This document shows, piece after piece, positions 1 through 6,974 of a stretch of 17,330 nt of DNA. The stretch spans positions 1 to 17,330 of the forward strand of contig JAPPJA010000229.1 of the NCBI GenBank assembly GCA_028874675.1. The letters run 5' to 3'. The notes under the pieces were generated by a model, which was given only the letters and a program-made list of their open reading frames with translations, was not told the origin of the DNA and ran no database searches. A program made the position numbers and the translations under genes. Numbering within the stretch: position 1 is the first letter of the stretch; each line of letters begins with the position of its first letter. This DNA is from Chloroflexota bacterium (GTDB lineage Bacteria > Chloroflexota > Dehalococcoidia > Lucifugimonadales > UBA3495).

Positions 1-440
1 AGACAGCTCTCGAGCGGGGCCAAGGCGCCGTCATCGCCCGCCAACAGGTCGCCCGCGCCGCCGGTAAGAGGAGCATCCAGGAATATCTGATAGTCCTCGC
101 CCAGCCGGGTTTCCAGGCACGTAGTTTCGTCGGAGGTGAGTAAAGCGGCGAAGTCCCGTCCCGTGGAGGCGCTGTCCAGTTCCCAGAAGACCGGGCCCGT
201 CGAACCTTCTGATGCGAGCGCGGATTGGTTGGCGGTAATCGTCGCCGCAACAGTCGCAGTTGGTTCAATCGTGGGAGCCTCCGTCGGCGTCACCGCCCTG
301 ACTGCCGCGTCTATGGTCGCCGGGACATCCGGCGTGGGGTCTGGATCGGATTCACTTCCGCAACCCAGAATCGCGCCTGCCAACAGGATGGCAGCTAAAA
401 CCAAAGCGATGTGTCGGAAAATAGTTGGTCCGGGGTCCAT
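1..440 (-). CDS. putative lipoprotein, 3' part beyond window
   Basis: An open frame of 146 codons starts at the ATG ending at 440 and runs off the left edge without a stop. AGAGGA lies 4 bases before the ATG and supports this start. Residues about 9-26 are a hydrophobic signal segment followed by a lipobox (LAGAILGC, Cys27), so export and lipid attachment at the membrane are expected. A Thr/Pro/Ala-rich linker follows (about 28-75), then a more ordered part with Cys114 and Cys145 containing FAALLTSDETTCLETRLGED. This layout resembles uncharacterised Chloroflexota surface lipoproteins; that is recollection of a style, not a database match. No enzymatic motif is visible. The 360 bases upstream carry no other gene, so it may have its own promoter, but I see no convincing one. 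The exact function is unknown. Confidence 0.75.
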   Translation of the reverse strand, partial: MDPGPTIFRHIALVLAAILLAGAILGCGSESDPDPTPDVPATIDAAVRAVTPTEAPTIEPTATVAATITANQSALASEGSTGPVFWELDSASTGRDFAALLTSDETTCLETRLGEDYQIFLDAPLTGGAGDLLAGDDGALAPLESC

Positions 441-800
441 TCACGTCCTCTTATTTCTTGCCCAATTGACTCCAAAAGTTGGAACGACTTGGGGGTCAGC
501 TGCCACATGCAGGGCTGGTATTGCGCCGATCTCGACACCTTGGCTATGAAATACGCCAATCCGTTAGTCTCGACTTACGTCCCACCATACCAACTGCGGT
601 AGTACGCAACCGTGTCGGCCATGTCAGAACCATCAGAGGGGTCGGTGTTATTCGGTTTCCGTCTTGCCGACGTCAAACTGCATCACTCACTACTACGTTA
701 CTGGAACTCCAATTGACTGTCTCCTCCTAGACACTCTTGCCGCCACGGACGTGGGCACGCCATGCCGGAGGTTCAGGAACGCCCTCGTATTCCACCAGAA
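441..800. other. gene-free stretch between membrane gene and lipoprotein gene
   Basis: I see no ORF with a credible start and composition on either strand, and no clear promoter or terminator. It presumably contains the lipoprotein gene's promoter and 5' UTR, because the next gene upstream on the same strand stops at 801. Confidence 0.5.
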
Positions 801-1379
801 TCACCGGAGCGAAGTTTGGCGACCTATCAAGAAGGAGGCCACGCCGCACAGCAGCGGAATAATCACTTCTATGACATCGTTAACGTTTTCGTACAAATAC
901 TCGGCGGGAGTAATGAATGTTCCCATACCGAAAGCAGAGATCGTTGCAGTCATCACCAATGCCGTTTTGAGGCGTGGCGATATGGTGCTCCTCCAAATCT
1001 CGATTTCTGAAGAGATTGATCCCAATACGAAGCCAACCGATGCAGCAGTAAACGTTGAAGCGACTGTCGCCGCCACAGATGCGCTTACGTCAGGAAGCCA
1101 TTGTGAGATCCATGCGCCTGTCACGCCAATCAACCCTACCGCAACGACGGCGATGTAAATCGCGCCGCAAGGGAGGATTATATTATCCCAACTATCCTCG
1201 CCGGGGTGGCCTGGCGAGCATTCGGACGGTCCTTCCACTGCCCATTGTCGTACCTTCACGCGTGCAGCACAGTGCTTCAACAGCCATCCAGCGGGACCAA
1301 CCAGGGTCACCAGCGCCGCAGTCCTGAACAGCCAAGGGTCTATGTGGGCCCAAGACAGGAATTCCATCTCTGCTCTCAC
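801..1379 (-). CDS. multi-pass membrane protein of unknown function
   Basis: This frame gives 192 residues from the GTG ending at 1379, or 188 from the ATG ending at 1367; neither has a strong ribosome site, so the start is undecided. Hydrophobic stretches at about 18-36, 70-91, 99-120, 138-158 and 168-186 suggest four or five membrane segments. A polar loop at 37-68 contains Cys54, and a short charged loop at 121-136 precedes the fourth segment. No catalytic or transport signature is recognised. It lies on the same strand as the lipoprotein at 1-440, 360 bases away, so the two need not be co-transcribed. Residues 98-113 are Ala/Ser/Thr/Val-rich and could be a lipid-facing helix. Reality as a gene rests on the clean hydrophobic pattern and the lack of a competing frame. 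Confidence 0.6.
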   Translation of the reverse strand: MRAEMEFLSWAHIDPWLFRTAALVTLVGPAGWLLKHCAARVKVRQWAVEGPSECSPGHPGEDSWDNIILPCGAIYIAVVAVGLIGVTGAWISQWLPDVSASVAATVASTFTAASVGFVLGSISSEIEIWRSTISPRLKTALVMTATISAFGMGTFITPAEYLYENVNDVIEVIIPLLCGVASFLIGRQTSLR

Positions 1380-1492
1380 TATCCGACAATTCGGATTTTC
1401 ACCAGTTCATTTTACCTCAAGAACAGCGTAGTCGTTCCTGCCTTCGGCCGTGTCCGCAAGGTGATTGCAAGGTCTGGCAAAATTGCACTTTG

Positions 1493-1562
1493 CCGCTCAT
1501 CCTGAGGCTGTCGAAGGACGTACCCTTATCAGGAAATGGTTCGACAAACTCACTATGAGCGG
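1493..1562. repeat. palindromic intergenic repeat (REP/MITE-like)
   Basis: The arms at 1493-1515 and 1540-1562 are imperfect inverted repeats of 23 bases (CCGCTCAT, TGAG and TGTCGAA blocks match; four positions differ) around a 24-base loop. The arm wording resembles a palindrome I recall from intergenic DNA of several bacterial genomes (TTCGACA...TGAGCGG). It lies between the membrane gene and the IS256 remnant. No second copy was noticed in the window. Confidence 0.65.
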
Positions 1563-1665
1563 TTGGTAGGGAACTCTGACATGATCCTGACCGTGTCAGG
1601 GCATGCGTGTCCCGACGAGGTTAGCCTCAGTAGTGTGCTCGCCATTTCAGTCCGGCGTAACCACA

Positions 1666-2053
1666 ATGGCGCGCACCACCTACAAGCAGTTCTCCTTTGA
1701 AGAAGTCCACCACCAAGCCCACCCGGAGGCGATGCAACTCCAGGAACACTTTGCCCAGGCCGCCGACCTTCTGGAGGATATCCTCCCCGACATCCTGTCC
1801 CTCACAGCTTTCCCTGTATCTCATTGGCAGAAAGTCTGGACCAAGAACCCCTGGAGAGATCGAACAAGGATATCCGACGGCGCAACCCCGTGGTGGATTT
1901 CTTTCCCAACTGAGCGGCGACACGGAATTGGTGGGCGCGGTGCTAGCCGAACGGCACGACGAATGGGCGGAAGGCCGCTGTCACCTCACCTTCACCAGGG
2001 ACGTCGATGCAGAAACCCTGCCAGCAACTCACTTACTGGCGGACTCTGGTTGA
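1666..2053 (+). pseudogene. IS256-family (mutator) transposase, C-terminal remnant with two frameshifts
   Basis: Joining three frames restores the C-terminal part of an IS256-type transposase. Frame 1 from the ATG at 1666 reads through LTAFPVSHWQKVWTKNP. From 1851 the frame shifts to LERSNKDIRRRNPVVDFFPN and meets a stop at 1911. From 1910 a third frame reads LSGDTELVGAVLAERHDEWA and ends at 2053. The FP-HW--(W/L)-(T/S)NP-LER-N--I-RR--VV--FPN order and the LVGAVLAE-HDEW ending are characteristic of the family. Each shift is explained by one missing base (near 1851 and 1910). The N-terminal two thirds, including the first two DDE residues, are absent, so the fragment is dead. It marks an old insertion or recombination scar. 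Confidence 0.85.
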
Positions 2054-2157
2054 GAATCATCGACCAAGATGACCTCCCTCACACCACTTGACGGGACATA
2101 CCCCCCATCCGCTTCATTCACCCACCTGGCCATGCCTTTCCTAGCTATTACCTCATT

Positions 2158-2184
2158 CCATCACACCATATCCCATCACACCAT
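2158..2184. repeat. short tandem repeat, two copies
   Basis: CCATCACACCAT occurs at 2158-2169 and again at 2173-2184, a 15-base period. It lies in the otherwise empty stretch 2054-2334 between the transposase remnant and the 3' end of the SurA-like gene. No function is suggested. Confidence 0.6.
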
Positions 2185-2334
2185 CCCTCGTTGCAATTCT
2201 AATACGTTCAAAAGGGATTTCCCTGTCCATCGGAGCGGCCTATGTTGCAATCCAAGGCAGAGGCGCAGCTACCAGACTGCCAACCCGAATCCTGACGCTC
2301 CGTAAACGCACATTCCACCTTGGCTTGAGTTTGG

Positions 2335-3369
2335 TTACTTGAGTCCGTCCTCGGAGAAAATGGGTACCACCTCTCCGGGCGGGGTTATGACGAATGCGTC
2401 CCCTTGGCCTATCTCGGCCAACACATCCCCGTCGGAATCGCATATTCGATGCTTCTTATTCCCGTTTTCGTCCTCGCCGGTGCACACCTCCGGCTCGACT
2501 CGGTGGTGTATCACTTCCCACGTCTCACTGTCTGCCCCTCTGACGTGGATTACCCAGGTGTCTTCGGGAGCGGCGGGCAGGTCATCGTCCTTTCGCAGGT
2601 GGGCCAGGTTGGTCTCCCTTACAGCGTCCAGGAAGCCCATAACCCCGTCTTTGGTCGCCGAATGTTCTTCACTTTCCGGCACGGTGATTTCGGCGGCGGC
2701 GATCACCCCTTCTTCGAATTGATACCGGAGGGGCGTCTCCTCGTCATAGTACCGAGTCCCTACCTTTTCGAAAACGCCGTCATAGAGCTTCTCGATCGCC
2801 ATTGAGCGGGTCGCCAATGCGGGATATATGTTGTCCCAGTAGCGGTCTTCCCCTACCGACTCAATGTATCCTTGATTGTAGGCGTCCCACTGGCCGCGTT
2901 CGTAGGCGTCGCGCGCCCACTCTATGCTCTCCTCCAGTTCCTCTTCGGTTACTTCGTAGCCGAGCTCTGTGGCTTTCTGATACAAGATTCGGTCCTGTAT
3001 CAGGCTTGCCAGGGCGGCGTTCTCATCACCCCACTTGAGAACCAGGTTGTGTCGGTCTTCCAGGTAGTCGGTTGGCTGGCCAGTTTCCTCGCCCAATCCC
3101 TGCAACTCTCTTTCTGCCATTTCCTTCGAGTGTTGAAGATGCAGCACGGCTTCCTGTAATTCCCGCGCGGTGATCGACACGTCTCCAGCGGTGGCAACCA
3201 CCGGGTCGTCCTCGTTCGAGTCGGATACCGTTACCTCCCCACTCCGGTAATCTTCTGACCAGAAGGCGCCGGCACCAACCGCCACGCCTCCGGTGATCAG
3301 GGCAGCGGCCACGAGCAAGCCCGCCACCACGGAAGTCCGTGTCCCTATCTCTAGCTTGAATATAGCCAT
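2335..3369 (-). CDS. membrane-anchored SurA-N-like protein lacking a PPIase domain
   Basis: The frame encodes 344 residues from the ATG ending at 3369. Residues 13-36 form one uncleaved-looking membrane segment after a short basic N-terminus, so the rest should lie outside the cytoplasm. Residues about 57-200 resemble the N-terminal helical domain of SurA/PrsA-type chaperones: VVATAGDVSITARELQEAVL, then ALASLIQDRILYQKATELGY, then VTEEELEESI. Foldases of this kind usually continue into a rotamase domain; here residues 200-344 show none of its signatures and instead carry a short Cys296/Cys310 pair in an acidic segment. A chaperone-like or substrate-binding role outside the membrane is inferred. 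The ribosome site is weak (AAGGG about 11 bases upstream). The leader on this strand contains two GC-rich hairpins and a TATAAT element. Confidence 0.75.
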   Translation of the reverse strand: MAIFKLEIGTRTSVVAGLLVAAALITGGVAVGAGAFWSEDYRSGEVTVSDSNEDDPVVATAGDVSITARELQEAVLHLQHSKEMAERELQGLGEETGQPTDYLEDRHNLVLKWGDENAALASLIQDRILYQKATELGYEVTEEELEESIEWARDAYERGQWDAYNQGYIESVGEDRYWDNIYPALATRSMAIEKLYDGVFEKVGTRYYDEETPLRYQFEEGVIAAAEITVPESEEHSATKDGVMGFLDAVRETNLAHLRKDDDLPAAPEDTWVIHVRGADSETWEVIHHRVEPEVCTGEDENGNKKHRICDSDGDVLAEIGQGDAFVITPPGEVVPIFSEDGLK

Positions 3370-3407
3370 AGATCACAGCCCTTTTCTTTTTTGCGTTTGG
3401 TAAGTGC

Positions 3408-3527
3408 TCAAACCCACCAGAGCGTCCACTCGGACGCTAGGGAGGCCCCTGAGGGGCAATGTCCGTTGGTGCACAACCGGAACCCGCAGGCGCCCTTAGC
3501 TGTTAGGCTCTCGCTGTTAACCATCAT
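3408..3527 (-). CDS. possible 39-aa leader peptide, Cys-containing
   Basis: The ATG ending at 3527 opens a 39-codon frame (MMVNSESLTAKGACG, then FRLCTNGHCPSG) that stops at 3408, 38 bases before the SurA-like gene. It sits between the TATAAT at 3554-3559 and that gene on the same strand. Three cysteines in an 11-residue span (C-x4-C-x4-C) are notable. No good ribosome site precedes it, and the two hairpins of the leader fall inside the frame, so it may simply be untranslated RNA. Low confidence. Confidence 0.22.
   Translation of the reverse strand: MMVNSESLTAKGACGFRLCTNGHCPSGASLASEWTLWWV
3421..3457 (-). promoter_or_regulatory. two adjacent hairpins in the leader of the SurA-like gene
   Basis: Two perfect inverted repeats lie side by side: AGCGTCC/GGACGCT around a 4-base loop (3421-3438) and GCCCC/GGGGC around a 3-base loop (3445-3457). 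They fall about 50-90 bases before the start of the minus-strand gene at 3369. No T-tract follows, so they are not a typical intrinsic terminator. A role in mRNA stability or attenuation is possible. Confidence 0.45.
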
Positions 3528-3553
3528 CTTTGTACAGCCTGTCTCAAGATTCA

Positions 3554-3559
3554 ATTATA
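3554..3559 (-). promoter_or_regulatory. candidate -10 element for the SurA-like gene
   Basis: TATAAT is read on the minus strand at 3559-3554, about 185 bases before the start at 3369. The hexamer 17 bases further upstream (CACAGT) is a poor -35 match, so this is a weak call. Confidence 0.3.
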
Positions 3560-3976
3560 CGATTGGAGAGGTGTAGACTGTGGGTAGGCCGGAAAAAGGT
3601 GCCGATAAGATGCCGTTTCAAGATAGTGACCAAGAGCAGATGTGCCTTTAGCCGCCGGATTTTAGGATAACATTGCAGTATCGGGGCAGACCTCTACCCA
3701 TACGTGCACAAGCCGCCGGCAGGGGAGGTTGAACCGGGCGATCTGGCACAACGTATCCCCCAGGTTCTGCGGTCATAGACTATACTATAGTCCACAAATG
3801 AAGAGCCGGACACGCGAGAGAAAGTAGCTCTCGACAGGGTTGCGAGCGGCATATTTCGAGTACGCGTCGGCAGGATTTTCGCATTGTTGAAAGACGCCGG
3901 GGCGTTCCGGCAGCGCACAGGTAGGCCCCCTAGGAAACCGCCGCGAAGCCAGCAGGTTCCAGCAAGGGTACGCACA
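3560..3976. other. gene-free stretch upstream of the sugar dehydrogenase
   Basis: No credible gene was found here. Open frames on the minus strand extend into antisense of the dehydrogenase or have unlikely composition. One palindrome is annotated separately. The stretch probably holds the promoter of the plus-strand sugar genes. Confidence 0.45.
3778..3792. repeat. perfect 15-bp palindrome, operator-like
   Basis: GACTATACTATAGTC is a perfect inverted repeat of 7-base arms around one C. It is AT-rich within GC-rich surroundings and contains -10-like TATACT and TATAGT. It could be a regulator binding site or part of a promoter upstream of the sugar genes. No -35 element of quality is seen. 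Confidence 0.4.
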
Positions 3977-4079
3977 CCAAGCCACGTGAACTGATTCGCC
4001 GCGGGTAAGTTTTTACCAGCACTCGAAGCGCCCGTGGCTTGGCCCGGAGTGAGTGTCCTAAGCAGGACAACTCCGAGCC
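3977..4079 (+). promoter_or_regulatory. candidate structured 5' leader of the sugar-gene pair
   Basis: Several inverted repeats nest here, ending 47 bases before the dehydrogenase start. A perfect 10-bp pair, CCAAGCCACG (3977-3986) with CGTGGCTTGG (4033-4042), encloses TTCG/CGAA (3995-3998 with 4024-4027) and GGTAA/TTACC (4004-4008 with 4013-4017). Immediately after it comes a long hairpin: GGC, CGGAGT and TGTCCT (4041-4059) pair with AGGACA, ACTCCG and GCC (4064-4079) around the loop AAGC, with only small bulges. Bases 4041-4042 are shared by both structures, so partial exclusivity is possible. No T-tract follows. This could be a regulatory RNA element; no known riboswitch class is recognised. 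Confidence 0.45.
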
Positions 4080-4126
4080 GACGCTTCCAGGCTGACCTTT
4101 TGCCGAAATCGAAGGAAGAAGTAACA

Positions 4127-5491
4127 TTGAAGATTACGTTAGTTGGATTGGGACGCGTTGGAACAGTCGTCGCTTCGGGGCTGGCGTCGGCGGGCCACGA
4201 CGTTCTGGGAGTGGACATTGACCATGGCCGGGTGGCTGCTTTGCGCAGGGGTATCCCTTCATTTTACGAGCCGGGACTCGCGGAGCGGATGGCCCTGGTC
4301 TTGCAGGAAGGATCCCTTCGAGTCCTGCACCGAGACGAAGTGGCCGAGGACTTGGGAAATGTAGCCGTAGTAACCGTCGGCACGCCTCAGGCGGGACAAT
4401 GCGTCGCGGAGCTGAATCAGGTGCGGGGAACTGTGTCCTGGATCAAGGACAAGAGACCCCGGGACCTGGTCATCGCCATGAAGAGCACGGTGCCTCCCGG
4501 TACCGGTTTCGAGTTGATGTCAAAAGAACTGTCAGGGACGGGCATTTGCTACGTCTCCAACCCGGAGTTCCTTCGGGAGGGGCAGGCGATACGCGACTGG
4601 GACTGTCCCGACCGCATCGTCATCGGAGCCTCTCCGGAAGGAGTCCGGTCCATCGAAACCGTGAAGCGAATGCACGCCGGTATCAACGCCCCGGTTCTGG
4701 TTACCGACATCACCAGCGCAGAGATGGTCAAGTACGCCAGCAACGCCTTTCTTGCCACTCGGATTTCCTTCATCAACGAGATTGCCGCTCTTTGCGACAC
4801 CCTGGGAGCGTCCATCGATGATGTCAGCCAAGGCTTGGCTATGGACTCCAGGACAGGCTCCAGGGTCTATGCCGGCGTGGGCTATGGCGGTTCCTGCCTT
4901 CCCAAGGACGTTGAGGCACTGTATCGATTGGCCTCGGCCGGCGGCGTCGAATTGGAGTTGCTCCGGGCGGCGTCGGAGGTGAACAGCCGGCAGAGGCATT
5001 TGCCCCTGCGTTCCCTACGGGAACGGTTCAATAGCAGACTCGTGGGTGTGGAAGTTGCCGTACTGGGGCTGGCCTTCAAGCCGGACACCGACGATGTTCG
5101 AGATGCTCCTGCCCTGGACCTGATACGAGCTCTAATAGGGGAGGGCGCTAAGGTGAGAGCCTTCGACCCAGAAGCGGATAGCCCTGCCAAAGAGCAACTT
5201 CCGTCCCTGGTGAGGATGGTTGACGGGGTGGAGGAGGCGACGGTGGGAGCGCAGGCGCTGTGCCTCGTTACCGAGTGGGAGGAAATCGTCGGGGCTGACT
5301 GGACGGCCGTTGCTCGTCGCATGGTTCCGCCTCGTATTGTCTTCGACGGCAGAAACACCTTGGATCCCCACGAGATGCGCCGCCTAGGATTCGAGTATGT
5401 GGGAATCGGGAGAAACGGTAATGCACGGACGATGCCCGCCGCCGGCGCCCCTACCTTGTGCAGCGCCAGCAGTCCTGGGGGCCGGAAATGA
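4127..5491 (+). CDS. UDP-glucose/GDP-mannose dehydrogenase family (nucleotide-sugar 6-dehydrogenase)
   Basis: This cytoplasmic enzyme should oxidise the C6 hydroxyl of a nucleotide sugar, most likely UDP-glucose to UDP-glucuronate, with two NAD+. I place the start at TTG 4127: AAGGAAG lies 8 bases upstream and the protein then begins KITLVGLGRVG, as the family does; the frame is open further upstream but without homology. The 454 residues contain the Rossmann motif GLGRVG (7-12) with Asp30 closing the NAD fold, STVPPGT (120-126), NPEFLREG with Glu147, KYASNAFLA with Lys202 and Asn206, and the nucleophile Cys257 in GYGGSCLPKD. GLAFKPDTDDVRDAPA near 307-322 is the C-terminal UDP-binding domain. 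The last 15 residues are a low-complexity tail. Its stop overlaps the next start (ATGA), so the pair is translationally coupled. UDP-ManNAc or GDP-mannose as substrate cannot be excluded. Confidence 0.92.
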   Translation: MKITLVGLGRVGTVVASGLASAGHDVLGVDIDHGRVAALRRGIPSFYEPGLAERMALVLQEGSLRVLHRDEVAEDLGNVAVVTVGTPQAGQCVAELNQVRGTVSWIKDKRPRDLVIAMKSTVPPGTGFELMSKELSGTGICYVSNPEFLREGQAIRDWDCPDRIVIGASPEGVRSIETVKRMHAGINAPVLVTDITSAEMVKYASNAFLATRISFINEIAALCDTLGASIDDVSQGLAMDSRTGSRVYAGVGYGGSCLPKDVEALYRLASAGGVELELLRAASEVNSRQRHLPLRSLRERFNSRLVGVEVAVLGLAFKPDTDDVRDAPALDLIRALIGEGAKVRAFDPEADSPAKEQLPSLVRMVDGVEEATVGAQALCLVTEWEEIVGADWTAVARRMVPPRIVFDGRNTLDPHEMRRLGFEYVGIGRNGNARTMPAAGAPTLCSASSPGGRK

Positions 5492-6480
5492 CCTCTGAAC
5501 AGCGCGTCCTCATCACCGGGGTTGCCGGATTTGGCGGGTCCCGCTTGGCCGCGTCGTTGTTGGCGCTGGGCTATGAAGTAACCGGGCTGGACGTGACGCC
5601 TCCCAACCACGCTCAACTGCTGAAGCGGGAGTTGACGCATCCCAATTTCCGATACGTTTGGAAGAGTATCCAGGACATCCAGCCCTCGGACGTGACTGGC
5701 CATTCGGTTGTGGCCCACCTTGCCGCCCAGCCCGATACGCCGCTGGCCTTCGAGTCGCCCCGCTACACTGTCATGCAGAACATCGTAGGCACCGTAGAGC
5801 TGCTGGAGGCGGTACGGCGGGCTGACTGCGTATCGAAACTGCTTTTCGCCGGGTCTGGCAACGAGGTGGGACGGTCCCTGTACCTGCCGATGGATGAGGA
5901 TCATCCGTTGACCCCTCACAATCCCTACGGATTTTCCAAGGCCGCAGGAGAATTGGCGATGTGGGCCTGGCACCGGGCCTACAACGTGCCATCAGTGATC
6001 TTGTCCACCGGCGTGGTCATCGGCCCGCATATGCGCCGGGAGGTGTTCGTATTCAAGTGGCTGTGGAACGCCCTGCACGGCAGGCCAATCGTAGTAGAGG
6101 GTGGGCAGCAGACTCGGGATTTGACCTACATCGATGACGTGGTAAAGGCTTGGACATTGGCGATTCAGGCCCCCGCCGCCAGCGTTGTCGGGCAGAAGTT
6201 CTATGTTGGCTACGGGCAGGAACGTAGCATTGAGGAACTGGCGGGTATGTGCCAAGAAGAGGCTAGCGCCGATACCCCCATAGAGTACGTGGGGTACCGG
6301 CCGGGCGAGGAGGGGCAGCGGGAGGCGTTCAGCAACGAGAAGGCCAGGTGTGCCCTGGGCTACCGCCCCACCACCCCTCCGGCGAAGGCCATATCCCTAA
6401 CTGCGGATTGGGTGCGAAGTTTTCTGGATGACATGCCAAGTGAAGTGGGAATGACAGGAGGAGTTCTCCCACCAGCGTGA
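5488..6480 (+). CDS. NAD-dependent epimerase/dehydratase (extended SDR)
   Basis: The gene encodes 330 residues of an extended short-chain dehydrogenase acting on a nucleotide sugar. The ATG at 5488 overlaps the upstream stop by 4 bases, and the protein then starts MTSEQRVLITGVAGFGG. An in-frame TTG at 5458 would add 10 unlikely residues. The NAD motif GVAGFGG is at 11-17 with acidic Asp35 after the second strand. HLAAQPD is at 77-83. The catalytic pair is Tyr147-Lys151 (PYGFSK), with Ser123 in FAGSGNEVG as the likely third residue. DLTYIDDVVKA is the usual substrate-side motif. Next to a UDP-sugar dehydrogenase, UDP-glucuronate epimerase or decarboxylase is the obvious guess, but the motifs do not separate these from 4,6-dehydratases. 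The AGSGNEVG segment departs from the common SSSEVYG form. Confidence 0.88.
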   Translation: MTSEQRVLITGVAGFGGSRLAASLLALGYEVTGLDVTPPNHAQLLKRELTHPNFRYVWKSIQDIQPSDVTGHSVVAHLAAQPDTPLAFESPRYTVMQNIVGTVELLEAVRRADCVSKLLFAGSGNEVGRSLYLPMDEDHPLTPHNPYGFSKAAGELAMWAWHRAYNVPSVILSTGVVIGPHMRREVFVFKWLWNALHGRPIVVEGGQQTRDLTYIDDVVKAWTLAIQAPAASVVGQKFYVGYGQERSIEELAGMCQEEASADTPIEYVGYRPGEEGQREAFSNEKARCALGYRPTTPPAKAISLTADWVRSFLDDMPSEVGMTGGVLPPA

Positions 6481-6511
6481 ATGTTCAGTCTTGAATCAAA
6501 TGACTGATGAT

Positions 6512-6529
6512 TGGCCGCACAATCGGCCA
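6512..6529 (+). terminator. stem-loop after the sugar-gene pair, weak terminator candidate
   Basis: TGGCCG and CGGCCA form a perfect 6-bp stem around a 6-base loop, 32 bases after the epimerase stop. No T-run follows, so it is at best a pause or mRNA-end stabilising hairpin. Confidence 0.3.
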
Positions 6530-6603
6530 GAGCCCGGTACAGCAGAGCACATTCAGGCAGGATTGGTCTCCGAACCCTGAAGCGCTACCTCAGCTTGTAG
6601 AGA

Positions 6604-6631
6604 TTGCGAAATCGTAGTCCTCGAGTATAAT
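6604..6631 (+). promoter_or_regulatory. promoter of the 57-aa protein unit
   Basis: TTGCGA (6604-6609) and a perfect TATAAT (6626-6631) are spaced by 16 bases. Initiation would fall near 6638, exactly at the 5' strand of the first leader stem. CCTCG (6619-6623) and CGAGG (6636-6640) form an inverted repeat around the -10 element and could be an operator. Confidence 0.65.
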
Positions 6632-6638
6632 TTTACGA

Positions 6639-6723
6639 GGGCCATTTGATGCTTAGCCCAACTTGGGTACTGGTCCAACGTGGAGCCAGTTGACCACGAA
6701 GTGTGGTCGGGGCGGCATGGCCC
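6639..6723 (+). promoter_or_regulatory. candidate four-stem structured leader RNA
   Basis: Four stems can be drawn by eye. P1 is GGGCCAT (6639-6645) with ATGGCCC (6717-6723) and closes the element. P2 is GCCCA/TGGGT (6656-6668). P3 is TGGTCCA with TGGAgCCA (6671-6688, one bulge). P4 is GACCAC/GTGGTC (6692-6708). Together they form a four-way junction that starts at the predicted transcription start and ends 8 bases before the ribosome site GGAGGTG (6732-6738). The position is that of a cis-regulatory RNA controlling the downstream small gene. No known class is recognised. Confidence 0.5.
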
Positions 6724-6746
6724 AAATTTATGGAGGTGCTTTGCTT

Positions 6747-6920
6747 ATGCCTAGGAAAAGCAAGGACAGTAAGGACAACCGGGCGAACCAGTTGAACCCC
6801 AACAACAGGTTGCACTCGCAGAACAAGGGCAACCAAAACAACCCGAACAACAACGCTTACTGGCAGGCTAGGGGCTACCCCAAGCGCCCGGATGATTGGA
6901 AGGAAAGGTCCAGAGGATAG
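6747..6920 (+). CDS. 57-aa basic, Asn-rich small protein
   Basis: The start at ATG 6747 is chosen because a near-perfect GGAGGTG lies 8 bases upstream; the longer in-frame opening from 6663 would translate through the structured leader. The product is hydrophilic and strongly basic: an N-terminal Lys/Arg segment (MPRKSKDSKDNRANQ), then Asn/Pro/Gln repeats (LNPNN, NQNNPNNN, about 18-40), then a more conserved-looking tail AYWQARGYPKRPDDW. No signal peptide or membrane segment is present. The Asn-rich core suggests a disordered protein, perhaps binding nucleic acid, but that is a guess. It has its own promoter, leader and terminator and so appears to be a well expressed, independent unit, convergent with the modification cassette. 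A precursor-peptide role for that cassette is conceivable but unsupported. Confidence 0.72.
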   Translation: MPRKSKDSKDNRANQLNPNNRLHSQNKGNQNNPNNNAYWQARGYPKRPDDWKERSRG

Positions 6921-6974
6921 TATCCGGGGGTAAATCCGGAACGAGGTATATCCAGCCCGATCCGGTGAGTATTT

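Noticed and set aside
3785..3985. Minus-strand frame containing ARNPVESYF, faintly like a transposase NP-ES motif
   Set aside because: The similarity covers only a few residues and the surroundings do not fit any transposase; too weak to call.
3694..4218. 174-aa minus-strand frame upstream of and into the dehydrogenase
   Set aside because: It starts inside the dehydrogenase gene, has no ribosome site and shows no domain.
4882..5973. 363-aa minus-strand frame
   Set aside because: Antisense across both the dehydrogenase and the epimerase, which are well supported.
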